A DNA stretch of 36,435 bases. It comes from an uncultured Butyrivibrio sp. (GTDB lineage: Bacteria > Bacillota > Clostridia > Lachnospirales > Lachnospiraceae). Location: assembly GCF_947169445.1 (NCBI RefSeq), contig NZ_CAMVPU010000038.1:1-36435 (forward strand), read 5' to 3'. The translations under genes were made by a program, and so were the position numbers. The stretch's first letter is position 1; every line of letters starts with the position of its first letter. Of the stretch, positions 24,901 through 32,188 are shown one piece after another. A model generated the notes under the pieces. It saw only the letters and a list, made by a program, of their open reading frames with translations, was not told where the DNA came from and did no database searches.

Positions 24901-25480
24901 AAAGAGCAAGGAGCGAGGAATTAACCATACGCTGCTCTGGAATTCCGTGGTCCTGAAGCTCTAAAAAGAAATTGCCATGACCGAAAATGTTATCAAGTCT
25001 TATAGCGGCTTCTTTTGCCTTGTCAGGGGTTCCCTTAACAATGTTCCTGGGAATCTCGCCGGCAAGACAGGCGCTTAGCGCGATAATGCCCTCGTGGTAC
25101 TGCTCAAGGAGCTCTAAATCCACACGAGGCTTGTAGTAGTAGCCTTCGGTAAAGCCGCGGCTTACAATATGGGACAGATTGGCATAACCTATGTTGTTCT
25201 CTGCTAAAAGAACCAGATGATAATACCTGTCATCGGTCTGAGCTGCCTCTTTTTCAAAACGGGATCCCGGGGCAACATAAACCTCACAGCCGATTACGGG
25301 ATTGATTCCAGCTTCGCGGCAGGCTTTATAAAAATCGATGACACCGTACATAACGCCGTGGTCAGTGATTGCGCCGGCTGTCATGCCCAGGTCTTTTAGC
25401 CTTTTTACGTATTCTTTTATCTTATTGGAACCGTCCAAAAGAGAATATTCAGTGTGGACGTGTAAATGAGTAAATGCCAT
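21941..25480 (-). CDS. dnaE: DNA polymerase III subunit alpha
   Basis: A 1179-residue replicative polymerase subunit. The N-terminal PHP domain starts with HLHVHTEYSLLDGSNKIKEY and keeps its His/Asp metal ligands. The palm has PGRGSAAGS (356-364) and the catalytic Asp residues in PDIDVDF (396-402), with the third acidic residue expected further on. The fingers contain YPVEFMAALMTS and the helix-hairpin-helix region KGIGRPVIASIVKE. An OB-fold follows near 985-1070 (TIGGIISDKKIKYTKTDQIM). The length and domain order are those of DnaE1/DnaE3-type enzymes, distinct from PolC, which this phylum also carries. It stands alone on the minus strand, convergent with metK and divergent from pfkA. Confidence 0.97.
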   Translation of the reverse strand: MAFTHLHVHTEYSLLDGSNKIKEYVKRLKDLGMTAGAITDHGVMYGVIDFYKACREAGINPVIGCEVYVAPGSRFEKEAAQTDDRYYHLVLLAENNIGYANLSHIVSRGFTEGYYYKPRVDLELLEQYHEGIIALSACLAGEIPRNIVKGTPDKAKEAAIRLDNIFGHGNFFLELQDHGIPEQRMVNSSLLALSQELDIPLVATNDCHYTYADDAEAHDLLLCIQTGKKVTDEDRMRYEGGQYYVKSEEEMRALFPYAQQALDNTQKIADRCNVEIEFGVTKLPHFEVPEGYDSWTYLNKLCLDGLHERYPDDDGTLKEKLDYELGVIKRMGYVDYFLIVWDYINYCRENGIAVGPGRGSAAGSIVSYCMHITNIDPIKYDLLFERFLNPERVSMPDIDVDFEYERRQDVIDYVTEKYGSDKVVQIITFGTLAAKGVVRDVARVMDLPYSFGDNISKMIPTELNITLDKALEMNPELRSQYETDETVHKLIDMCRKLEGLPRHTSIHAAGVVICQAPAEDLVPLSRSAEGNITTQFTMTTIEELGLLKMDFLGLRTLTVIKDATDYANKSIGAKRGDPNYINIDEIDYNDPAVLASIGSGHCDGIFQLESGGMQSFMKELRPQSLEDIIAGISLYRPGPMDFIPKYIKGKNDAGSISYQTPELEPILKPTYGCIVYQEQVMQIVQQLGGYTLGRADLVRRAMSKKKQHVMEVERANFVNGNSEENVPGCASKGISPEVANAIYDSMMDFAKYAFNKSHAACYAVVALQTAWLKYYYPVEFMAALMTSVIDNPGKVSGYIMSCRNMNIALLPPDINEGYDGFSVTEIDSAPNDKIIPGAVQTCAAGRKKAIRYALTAIKGIGRPVIASIVKERHLHGKFKNLNDFLTRMQGRENDVNKRAIENFIKAGAFDCFEGTRKQHMTVYGQIMDQLHSSGRNTMAGQMSLFDFAGEDMKKQYEIPLPNVGEFPRELMLEFEKEVLGIYVSGHPLEEYIGIWKKKITNTTTDFYIDDETGSPVVKDNANATIGGIISDKKIKYTKTDQIMAFLTLEDLVGSVEVIVFPKTYEANAQRLNDDAKVFIEGRVDASDDRDAKLIASKILLFDEVQKTVWLRFPDKEAYEAQAGALNHIFAESDGRDEVAIYLTGTKQIKKLGRANTIKADKLTLEALEDLLGKENVQVT

Positions 25481-25541
25481 ATCTTTTTCCCCAACAAATA
25501 GTGTAAAAAATGTTCACAAAGATAATGTGAGCAGTACAAAA

Positions 25542-25550
25542 ATTATAACA
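25542..25550 (-). promoter_or_regulatory. Candidate extended -10 of dnaE
   Basis: Read on the minus strand the sequence is TGTTATAAT, an exact TGnTATAAT element about 60 bases upstream of the dnaE ATG at 25480. No strong -35 is visible. Confidence 0.45.
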
Positions 25551-25632
25551 TAAATGGCCATTAATTATAGATAGAATAGGTAATCAAAAAAAGAGATAAT
25601 CATTACTAAAAAGCGATAAAAGTAAAAATTTG

Positions 25633-25647
25633 TTGAAATCGTTTCCG
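25633..25647 (+). promoter_or_regulatory. CcpA (cre)-like site upstream of pfkA
   Basis: TTGAAATCGTTTCCG matches the WTGNAANCGNWWNCA cre consensus at every position except the last A. It lies about 58 bases upstream of the pfkA -35, a position from which CcpA activates some glycolytic genes in Firmicutes. One match in AT-rich DNA can be chance. Confidence 0.4.
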
Positions 25648-25704
25648 GAAGCATTGAAGATAAAAGAAAATTGAGATAATATTAAAAATAAGTATGACAA
25701 AGTA

Positions 25705-25733
25705 TTGTCAATAAGAAGCGTTTGTATTATATT
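25705..25733 (+). promoter_or_regulatory. Sigma-A promoter of pfkA
   Basis: TTGTCA (25705-25710) and TATATT (25728-25733) with a 17-bp spacer, 53 bases upstream of the ATG at 25787. Confidence 0.65.
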
Positions 25734-25786
25734 AATTCAGAATATTTTAGGGAATTATTTAGAGTTTTAGAATCGAGGAAATCATT

Positions 25787-26755
25787 ATGGCAAAGCAGAT
25801 CAAAACTATCGGAGTACTTACAAGTGGTGGTGATGCCCCTGGAATGAATGCTGCGATCAGAGCAGTTGTTCGTAAATCACTGGCTAACGGACTTCAGGTC
25901 AAGGGTATAAAGAAGGGATATATGGGTCTTCTCAATGAGGAAATCATTGATATGGACAGACGCAGCGTATCTGATATCATCCAGAAGGGTGGTACAATTC
26001 TTGGAACAGCTCGTTGTATGGAGTTTACAACAGCAGAAGGTCAGGCTAAGGGTGCAGAGATCTGCCGTAAGCATGGCATTGATGGAATGGTAGTAATTGG
26101 TGGTGACGGATCCTACCGCGGAGCTCAGAAGCTTTCAGCTCAGGGAATCAATACAGTAGGTATTCCCGGAACTATCGACCTTGATATTGCTTGTACAGAT
26201 TATACAATTGGTTTTGATACAGCTATTAACACGGCTATGGAGGCTATCGACAAGATCCGTGATACTTCTTCTTCACACGAGAGAGTTAGTATCGTAGAGG
26301 TTATGGGTCGTCATGCCGGATATATCGCTCTTTGGTGCGCTATCGCAAATGGTGCGGACGACATTCTTCTTCCTGAGAAGTATGATTACAATGAGCAGAG
26401 AATCATTGATAACATTATCGACAACCGTAAGAAAGGTAAGACACATCACATTATCGTAAATGCTGAAGGTATCGGACATTCAACATCAATGGCTCGTCGT
26501 ATCGAGGCTGCTACGGGTCTTGAGACAAGAGCTTCTATCCTTGGATACATGCAGCGTGGTGGTAGCCCAACATGTAAGGATCGTGTATACGCATCAATGA
26601 TGGGATGCTATGCAGCTGATATTCTTGCAGCAGGCAAGACTAACAGGGTTGTAAGCTATCGCAACGGACAGTTCGTTGACTATGACATTGATGAGGCGCT
26701 TGCAATGAAGAAGAACATCAATGAGTACATGTACGAGATTGGTCGTATCCTGTAA
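25787..26755 (+). CDS. pfkA: ATP-dependent 6-phosphofructokinase
   Basis: A 322-residue glycolytic enzyme phosphorylating fructose 6-phosphate. Signatures are GVLTSGGDAPGMNAAIRAVV (9-28), GGDGSYRGA (105-113) and PGTIDLDIACTDYTIGFDTA (127-146). MGRHAGYIAL follows at about 173. Gly108 and the Gly of PGTID mark it as ATP- rather than PPi-dependent. The catalytic Asp131 is present. The residue after it is Leu, where most family members have Asn (TIDND); I recall this as usual in Lachnospiraceae. A short intergenic repeat and a large terminator follow. Confidence 0.97.
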   Translation: MAKQIKTIGVLTSGGDAPGMNAAIRAVVRKSLANGLQVKGIKKGYMGLLNEEIIDMDRRSVSDIIQKGGTILGTARCMEFTTAEGQAKGAEICRKHGIDGMVVIGGDGSYRGAQKLSAQGINTVGIPGTIDLDIACTDYTIGFDTAINTAMEAIDKIRDTSSSHERVSIVEVMGRHAGYIALWCAIANGADDILLPEKYDYNEQRIIDNIIDNRKKGKTHHIIVNAEGIGHSTSMARRIEAATGLETRASILGYMQRGGSPTCKDRVYASMMGCYAADILAAGKTNRVVSYRNGQFVDYDIDEALAMKKNINEYMYEIGRIL

Positions 26756-26777
26756 TGAAATCAGGGGCGAATTGGCA

Positions 26778-26810
26778 GAAATGCTTGTTTTCGTCTGCGT
26801 CGTGATTTAC
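26778..26810 (+). repeat. Post-stop intergenic repeat, copy 1
   Basis: Begins 23 bases after the pfkA stop. It shares the blocks ATGCTTG, TTTCGTCT, CGTCGT and ATTTAC, in the same order and spacing, with 29942-29975. About 29 of 32 aligned bases are identical. Each copy lies between a stop codon and a terminator. Confidence 0.65.
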
Positions 26811-26820
26811 ATAAAAATAC

Positions 26821-26906
26821 AAATGAGAGAACCCTTGCTTGGGGCAAAACTCGGTGCTTCGCACCTCAAACATGTTGCCCCATACAGCAAGTCTTCTCTC
26901 ATTTTT
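26821..26906 (+). terminator. Large hairpin terminator after pfkA
   Basis: AAATGAGAGAA pairs with TTCTCTCATTT, then CTTGCT/AGCAAG and GGGGCAA/TTGCCCC further in, capped by GGTGCTTCGCACC. A T-run follows. It is unusually long for a simple terminator. Confidence 0.85.
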
Positions 26907-26933
26907 ATTATTGAGTCGATATTCAAGAATATA

Positions 26934-26942
26934 TGTTATACT
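26934..26942 (+). promoter_or_regulatory. Extended -10 promoter of the rRNA methyltransferase gene
   Basis: TGTTATACT fits TGnTATAnT, 35 bases before the ATG at 26978. TTGAGT at 26911-26916 is a possible -35, but its 20-bp spacer is long. Confidence 0.5.
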
Positions 26943-26977
26943 ATATCTACACATTTTTTCGTATATTTGAGGTAATT

Positions 26978-27781
26978 ATGATTACAAGTGTAAGTAATGA
27001 TAGAGTGAGACGGGTTGTAAGCCTGGTGGAAAAAAGCAAAGCGCGTCGTGAAGAGGATGCCTTTGTTATAGAAGGTATGAAGATGCTTAGGGAAGCGCCG
27101 GTTCTTCAGGTACGTGAGGTGTATGTGACAGAACGTTTCCTTGATGGCGCAAGTGAAGAAGATAAAGAGATTCTTTGGAGATATGGTGCAGAGCCGGTTT
27201 CAGAGGAAGTAATGAAGAAGATGGCTGCGACACAAACACCGCAGGGAGTGTTGGCAATAGTAAGTCAGTATCATTATACTCTGGAGGAAGTCATCGAAGG
27301 CTACAATCAGGATGATGAGGGGGCAAAGCCTCTTATGCTGATACTTGAGAATATTCAGGATCCGGGTAATCTTGGAACGATGCTCAGGTCCGGAGAGGGC
27401 GCAGGTGTCACTGGAATCATCATGAGTAAGGGCTCTGCGGATGTTTATAATCCGAAGGTAATAAGGTCCACGATGGGTTCGATTTTCAGAATGCCGTTTA
27501 TCTATGTGGAGAGTGTTCCTGAGATCCTTAAGCAGCTTAAAGATAGCGGTATTCATACCTATGCAGCTCATCTAAAGGGAGAGAAGAACTACGACGAGTT
27601 TGATTATACACAGCCAACAGCTTTTTTGATTGGTAATGAGGGCAATGGACTTACCAAGGAAACAGCTGATTCGGCTGACACGTATATATTGATTCCTATG
27701 AAGGGAGAAGTGGAATCCATGAATGCGGCCACTTCTTCAGCAATTCTTACGTTTGAGGCATCCAGACAAAGGAGGAGTTAA
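26978..27781 (+). CDS. SpoU/TrmH-family RNA 2'-O-ribose methyltransferase
   Basis: A 267-residue enzyme of the SPOUT class. The preferred start is the ATG at 26978, with GAGG five bases upstream; the frame extends to 26933 but lacks a ribosome-binding site there. The N-terminal substrate-binding domain begins ITSVSNDRVRRVVSLVEKSK. The knotted catalytic domain shows motif 1 ENIQDPGNLGTMLRSGEGAG, motif 2 LIGNEGNGLTKE and motif 3 IPMKGEVESMNAATSSAIL. In motif 3 the usual SLNV is SMNA. The target (23S rRNA or tRNA) cannot be read from sequence; this N-terminal type is common in rRNA methylases. proC starts 4 bases after the stop, so they form one operon. Confidence 0.92.
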   Translation: MITSVSNDRVRRVVSLVEKSKARREEDAFVIEGMKMLREAPVLQVREVYVTERFLDGASEEDKEILWRYGAEPVSEEVMKKMAATQTPQGVLAIVSQYHYTLEEVIEGYNQDDEGAKPLMLILENIQDPGNLGTMLRSGEGAGVTGIIMSKGSADVYNPKVIRSTMGSIFRMPFIYVESVPEILKQLKDSGIHTYAAHLKGEKNYDEFDYTQPTAFLIGNEGNGLTKETADSADTYILIPMKGEVESMNAATSSAILTFEASRQRRS

Positions 27782-27784
27782 GTT

Positions 27785-28579
27785 ATGACAATAGGTTTTA
27801 TCGGACTTGGCAACATGGCGAAGGCCATAATTGGTGGTATTCTTGCAAGGGGACTTATGGGTCCTAATGAGATCATCGGAACTGCTGCTACGGAAGCTAC
27901 AAGACTTAAGGTCAGCAATAAGTATGGTATTCAGGTTCGCAGTTCTAACGCAGCTGTGGCAAAAGAGGCTGACATTATCTTTTTGGCAGTTAAACCACAG
28001 TACCTTAAAGTGGTTATCGCAGATATCATGGACAGCGTCGATGAGAACAAGATTATTGTCAGCATTGCAGCTGGTAAGACAATTAATTGGCTGGCAAAAG
28101 AGTTCGAAAAGCCCGTAAAGATCATAAGAGTTATGCCAAACACACCGGCCCTGGTGCTGGAAGGATGCTCTGCAGTATGCAGGAATGACCTTGTAGGTGA
28201 TAATGATTTCCAGTTTGTAATGGAACTTCTCGAGAGCTTCGGTAAGGCTTACACTGTTCCTGAATCAATGATGGATGTAGTTGTGGGCGTCAGCGGCTCT
28301 TCACCTGCATATGTATTTCTTTTTATAGAGGCTATGGCAGATGCGGCAGTGGCAGGCGGTATGCCCAGGAAGCAGGCCTATGAGTTTGCAGCCCAGTCAG
28401 TTCTTGGAAGTGCCAAGATGGTCCTTGAGACAGGCAAGCACCCTGGTGAGTTAAAAGATATGGTATGTTCCCCTGCAGGAACTACGATAGAAGCTGTCAG
28501 AGTTTTGGAAGAAAAAGGTTTTAGGGCAGCTGTTATAGATGCTGTTTCCGCATGTGTGGAAAAAAGTAGGAATTTATAA
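27785..28579 (+). CDS. proC: Pyrroline-5-carboxylate reductase
   Basis: A 264-residue NAD(P)H-dependent enzyme of the last step of proline synthesis. The Rossmann motif is IGFIGLGNMAKAIIGGIL at residues 3-20. VKPQYLKVVI, KIIRVMPNTPALVLEGCSAV and VGVSGSSPAYVFLFIEAMAD are family signatures, and the C-terminal HPGELKDMVCSPAGTTIEAV is intact. GGAGG sits shortly before the ATG, within the end of the methyltransferase gene, four bases from its stop. Confidence 0.97.
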   Translation: MTIGFIGLGNMAKAIIGGILARGLMGPNEIIGTAATEATRLKVSNKYGIQVRSSNAAVAKEADIIFLAVKPQYLKVVIADIMDSVDENKIIVSIAAGKTINWLAKEFEKPVKIIRVMPNTPALVLEGCSAVCRNDLVGDNDFQFVMELLESFGKAYTVPESMMDVVVGVSGSSPAYVFLFIEAMADAAVAGGMPRKQAYEFAAQSVLGSAKMVLETGKHPGELKDMVCSPAGTTIEAVRVLEEKGFRAAVIDAVSACVEKSRNL

Positions 28580-28683
28580 TGTTTTAGCAGTGATACATGC
28601 CTAAAGTGTAGTGCTTACGCGGATTTTGAGAAACGATTTTTCGTTACCTCCGATTGAAATTTTATTTAAAATTGTATTGAAAT

Positions 28684-28712
28684 TTGACAAAATTCACATT
28701 TTTTGCTAATAT
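28684..28712 (+). promoter_or_regulatory. Sigma-A promoter of the SleB-type hydrolase gene
   Basis: TTGACA (28684-28689), 17-bp spacer and TAATAT (28707-28712), about 100 bases before the start at 28815. Upstream a weak AACGA/TCGTT hairpin (28632-28645) may end the proC transcript. Confidence 0.7.
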
Positions 28713-28814
28713 CTTAATGTTTTCGTGATAGTAACAATTTGAAACAATTCTGTAATAATTGTGCACAAGCATATTGTTACTAAATACAAAAATAATGCAG
28801 AGGATAGCAAAGGT

Positions 28815-29930
28815 ATGAAGAGAGCAAGAAAGTTATCCACTGGGGCATTGAGACTTGTGATTGTTGCGGGGCTCACTTTAGACTTATTCTTTTCCCAGGG
28901 ATTAACTGTAAATGCTAGGAGTAACAATACTATTTCAGAGGTTGCTGCAGGCATTTCAAACATTATAAGTCCTGTTTCCCCGCTGGGGATTGATGCGGAC
29001 GCACTCGAGGTTCAGGTGGCATACAATGCCGAGAAGTCATCAGATGCTGGCAATGAGGCATCCACAGAGGCAGAAACAGAGTCCAAACTGGTTATGACCA
29101 ACGTTTCGAAAGTCATGAACGTTAGAGAGGAGCCCAGTGAGGACAGCACCAAAGTTGGCGTTCTTTACAAGGATTGCGGAGGAAAGCTTTTAGAGAGAAG
29201 AGACGGCTGGTCCAAGATACAGTCAGGAGATCTGGTTGGATGGGCCAAGGATGAGTATCTTCTTTTTGACGAGGATGCGTTACAGGCAGCTTCGGATGTT
29301 GGTAAGCAGATAGTTACCAGCCAGGGCAACGGCCTTAACGTGAGGAAAGAGCCCAAAGAGGACGCTGAGGTTTTAGGAGTACTTTCAGAGAAGTTCTTCG
29401 TTGATATGATCGAGGATCTGGGAAATGGCTGGATCAGTGTTGACTACAATGACGAGACAGGATATGTCCAGTCTGAGTATGTGACTACTGAATTCAAGAT
29501 TGACCAGGGAGAAACAGTAGCAGCTATCAAGATCCGTGAAGCAGCTGCCAAGAAAACTTCTCTTACCAAGAATACAGGCGCTGTCAGTGCCGATGCAGAT
29601 GAGCTTAAGCTCCTTGCAGCACTTATCCAGTGCGAAGCAGGCAATCAGCCTTATGAAGGCAGAGTTGCTGTGGGTGCGGTTGTTCTTAACCGAGTTAAGA
29701 GCGGAGCTTACCCTAATACTATATACGATGTTATATATGCTTCTGGCCAGTTTACACCTGCACTTAACGGAACAGTTGCAAGGGTATACAATAGCGGCAA
29801 GATTTACGATATGAACTATCAGGCAGCTCAGGCTGCGCTAAACGGCGAGACCACCGTTGGAACAGCTCTTCACTTCAGAAGAGTGAACGGTCGAGACGGA
29901 ATTATAATTGGAGCCCATGTTTTCTGGTAA
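28815..29930 (+). CDS. Secreted cell-wall hydrolase: two SH3 domains plus SleB (Hydrolase_2) domain
   Basis: A 371-residue exported protein. Of the in-frame starts, the ATG at 28815 has GAGGA eleven bases upstream and opens a signal peptide (MKRARKL, then LRLVIVAGLTLDLFFS). The upstream GTG at 28761 lacks a ribosome-binding site. An Ala/Glu-rich linker precedes two bacterial SH3 domains: VSKVMNVREEPSEDSTKVGV, and the one starting IVTSQGNGLNVRKEPKEDAE. The C-terminal domain shows LLAALIQCEAGNQPYEGRVA with the catalytic Glu, VGAVVLNRVKSGAYPNTI and ALHFRRVNG, the pattern of SleB/CwlJ spore-cortex lytic enzymes. A general peptidoglycan role is also possible in non-sporulating relatives. A repeat and a terminator follow. 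Confidence 0.92.
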   Translation: MKRARKLSTGALRLVIVAGLTLDLFFSQGLTVNARSNNTISEVAAGISNIISPVSPLGIDADALEVQVAYNAEKSSDAGNEASTEAETESKLVMTNVSKVMNVREEPSEDSTKVGVLYKDCGGKLLERRDGWSKIQSGDLVGWAKDEYLLFDEDALQAASDVGKQIVTSQGNGLNVRKEPKEDAEVLGVLSEKFFVDMIEDLGNGWISVDYNDETGYVQSEYVTTEFKIDQGETVAAIKIREAAAKKTSLTKNTGAVSADADELKLLAALIQCEAGNQPYEGRVAVGAVVLNRVKSGAYPNTIYDVIYASGQFTPALNGTVARVYNSGKIYDMNYQAAQAALNGETTVGTALHFRRVNGRDGIIIGAHVFW

Positions 29931-29941
29931 GGCTCAATCAC

Positions 29942-29975
29942 GAAAATGCTTGATTTCGTCTACGTCGTAATTTAC
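29942..29975 (+). repeat. Post-stop intergenic repeat, copy 2
   Basis: Begins 12 bases after the hydrolase stop. It matches 26778-26810 closely (see that entry), with ATTTCGTCTACGTCGTAATT in the middle, and is followed directly by the terminator at 29986. Neither copy encodes a plausible protein. Confidence 0.65.
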
Positions 29976-29985
29976 TAAGATTCAT

Positions 29986-30034
29986 AACAGAAGATTACCT
30001 TTCTTAAGACAAAAGGGTGATCTTCTGTTTTTTT
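29986..30034 (+). terminator. Rho-independent terminator after the SleB-type gene
   Basis: AACAGAAGATTACCTTT pairs with AAAGGGTGATCTTCTGTT around a short loop with minor mismatches, followed by a run of T residues. Confidence 0.88.
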
Positions 30035-30148
30035 GTTTCCATAAATCCCTATTAATCTTTGTTCTAGCCTGGCATTATGTGGTATCATTGAAAAAGATTG
30101 TGCGATATTAAATATTGTAAATTTGTGGATTTAGAGGAGGATGAAAAA

Positions 30149-31138
30149 ATGAACTTTTACGGACGCGATTTTTTGAAGCTGCTTGATTACACACCTGAAG
30201 AAATTCAGTATCTGATCGAGCTTGCAGCAGAGCTTAAGTCAAAAAAGAAAAACGGTGTTCTGCATGATGAGCTTAAGGGTAAGAATATTGCTCTTATTTT
30301 TGAGAAGACCAGCACAAGAACAAGATGTTCTTTTGAAGTTGCAGCAAGTGATCTTGGAATGGGTTCAACTTATCTTAATCCCAGTGATTCACAGATTGGC
30401 AAAAAAGAGAGTATTGCTGATACTGCAAGGGTTCTTTCCAGCATGTATGACGGAATCGAATACAGGGGCTTTGAGCAGGAGATAGTTGAGACCATTGCCA
30501 AATACAGTAAGGTTCCGGTGTGGAACGGACTTACAAACGAGTTCCATCCTACACAGATGCTGGCAGATCTTTTGACTATAAAAGAGCACTTTGGCAAGCT
30601 CAATGGAATCCATCTGGTATACATGGGTGATGCAAGGTACAACACAGGCAATTCGCTGATGGTGGCATGTGCCAAGATGGGAATGCATTTCACTGCAGTT
30701 TCCAATAAGAAATACTTCCCAAATAAGGATCTTATCGACACCTGCCTTGATATAGCTTCCAAAACAGGAGCAATCATTGATTTTTGTGAGGATCCGATTG
30801 AGGGAACAAAAAATGCTGATGTTATCTATACCGACATCTGGGTATCCATGGGCGAGCCTGACAGTGTTTGGGAAGAGCGCATAAAGGATCTTGAACCCTA
30901 CAGGGTTACAATGGATATAATGAATAATGCTGGACCTCAGTGCGTATTCATGCACTGCCTGCCATCTTTCCACGACCTTAACACAGGAATTGGAAAAGAG
31001 ATAAAAGAGAAGTACGGCCTTAATGAAATGGAAGTAACAGACGAAGTCTTTGAATCCGACAGATCTATTGTCTTCCAGGAAGCTGAGAACCGTATGCATA
31101 CAATAAAGGCAGTTATGCTTGCTACTTTAAAGAAGTAA
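30149..31138 (+). CDS. argF: Ornithine carbamoyltransferase
   Basis: A 329-residue enzyme joining carbamoyl phosphate to ornithine to give citrulline. The start is taken at the ATG at 30149, because GAGGAGG lies at 30134-30140; an in-frame ATG at 30098 lacks one. Signatures are STRTRCSFE (55-63) for carbamoyl phosphate, HPTQML (about 133) and HCLPSFHD near 270, with the catalytic Cys. Whether it serves arginine synthesis or the catabolic direction cannot be told here; no other arg gene is in the window. Its own promoter probably lies in 30059-30088 (TTGTTC, TATCAT), a weak match. Confidence 0.95.
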   Translation: MNFYGRDFLKLLDYTPEEIQYLIELAAELKSKKKNGVLHDELKGKNIALIFEKTSTRTRCSFEVAASDLGMGSTYLNPSDSQIGKKESIADTARVLSSMYDGIEYRGFEQEIVETIAKYSKVPVWNGLTNEFHPTQMLADLLTIKEHFGKLNGIHLVYMGDARYNTGNSLMVACAKMGMHFTAVSNKKYFPNKDLIDTCLDIASKTGAIIDFCEDPIEGTKNADVIYTDIWVSMGEPDSVWEERIKDLEPYRVTMDIMNNAGPQCVFMHCLPSFHDLNTGIGKEIKEKYGLNEMEVTDEVFESDRSIVFQEAENRMHTIKAVMLATLKK

Positions 31139-31237
31139 AATATAAAAAAAGTAAAGCAAAGAGGGGCGTTTTTTGTAACCAAAAACAATACCTGTCGATT
31201 GGGGGATTGACGGGGAAAGGCATTAGAGGAAGAGGAT

Positions 31238-32107
31238 TTGGACAAGGGGAGTATTGCAGAACAATTACACACAAAATGGGCAGCGGTGAACCTGATTTAT
31301 ATGGCGGAAACAGGTTCAACCAATGATGATGCCAGGAAGCTTGGGGAGAACGGGGCTCCTCATGGAACACTGGTTGTAGCGGACAGACAGACGACAGGTC
31401 GTGGATCAAGAGGCAGAAGCTGGGAGACACCTAAGGATTCCAATATTGCTATGAGTCTTTTGCTAAGGCCCGATGCACCTCAGGACAGGATATCCATGCT
31501 GACACTTATCATGGGCCTGTCGGTGGCAGAGGGAATTGAGGATGCGCTTGTGGCGGCGCAGGACTCTAGTCTTAGCAAATCAACACTGGTAAGCTTTAGC
31601 GGGCAGCTCATGGCCGAATACAAGCATTATCCACAGATCAAGTGGCCCAATGATATTGTTATTGCAGGAAAAAAAATATGTGGTATACTGACAGAACTCC
31701 ACATGAATGATGACAACACCATTAGAGATGTTGTTATTGGCGTGGGAATCAACGTAAATATGCTTGAATTTCCCGATTCGATAAAAGATATTGCGGGATC
31801 CATTCTGTCGACTACAGGAGTAAGGCTTGACAGAAGTGCTGTAGTGGCCTGCTGCATGAAGAGATTTGAGGAAAATTATGAGAAGTACTGCATAAACTAC
31901 GATCTATCTCTTTTGCAGGAACAATACGAATCAAGGCTGGTCAACAGGCACAAGATTGTGAAAGTCTTAGATCCTAAGGGAGCCTATGAGGCTATTGCCC
32001 ATGGAATCAATACTTTGGGTGCGCTTATCGTTTCTGACGAAGCGGGCGAAGAGTATGAAGTAAATGCCGGAGAGGTTTCGGTAAGGGGACTTTACGGATA
32101 TACGTGA
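31238..32107 (+). CDS. birA: Biotin--[acetyl-CoA-carboxylase] ligase
   Basis: A 289-residue enzyme activating biotin with ATP and attaching it to carrier proteins. It begins at a TTG preceded by GAGGAAGAGGA. Signatures: AETGSTNDDA, the biotin-adenylate loop GRGSRGRSW (54-62), and IKWPNDIVIAGKKICGIL (134-151) with the conserved Lys. The C-terminal BPL_C region follows (YEAIAHGINTLGALIVSD). There is no N-terminal HTH domain, so it is the monofunctional class rather than a repressor-ligase. The gene is 81 bases upstream of coaX in the same direction, in a likely cofactor operon. Confidence 0.94.
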   Translation: MDKGSIAEQLHTKWAAVNLIYMAETGSTNDDARKLGENGAPHGTLVVADRQTTGRGSRGRSWETPKDSNIAMSLLLRPDAPQDRISMLTLIMGLSVAEGIEDALVAAQDSSLSKSTLVSFSGQLMAEYKHYPQIKWPNDIVIAGKKICGILTELHMNDDNTIRDVVIGVGINVNMLEFPDSIKDIAGSILSTTGVRLDRSAVVACCMKRFEENYEKYCINYDLSLLQEQYESRLVNRHKIVKVLDPKGAYEAIAHGINTLGALIVSDEAGEEYEVNAGEVSVRGLYGYT

Positions 32108-32188
32108 TGATTCAGGATTTTGATTAGTATTTTTGAAATGTCTTCAATAGTTGTTAACAATGTTTTTTTAATGGTTGGAGCAAAGATT

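Noticed and set aside
31139..31237. Terminator between argF and birA
   Set aside because: GGGGCGTTTTTT has a T-run but no complementary left arm, so no stem could be supported; read-through from argF into birA remains possible.
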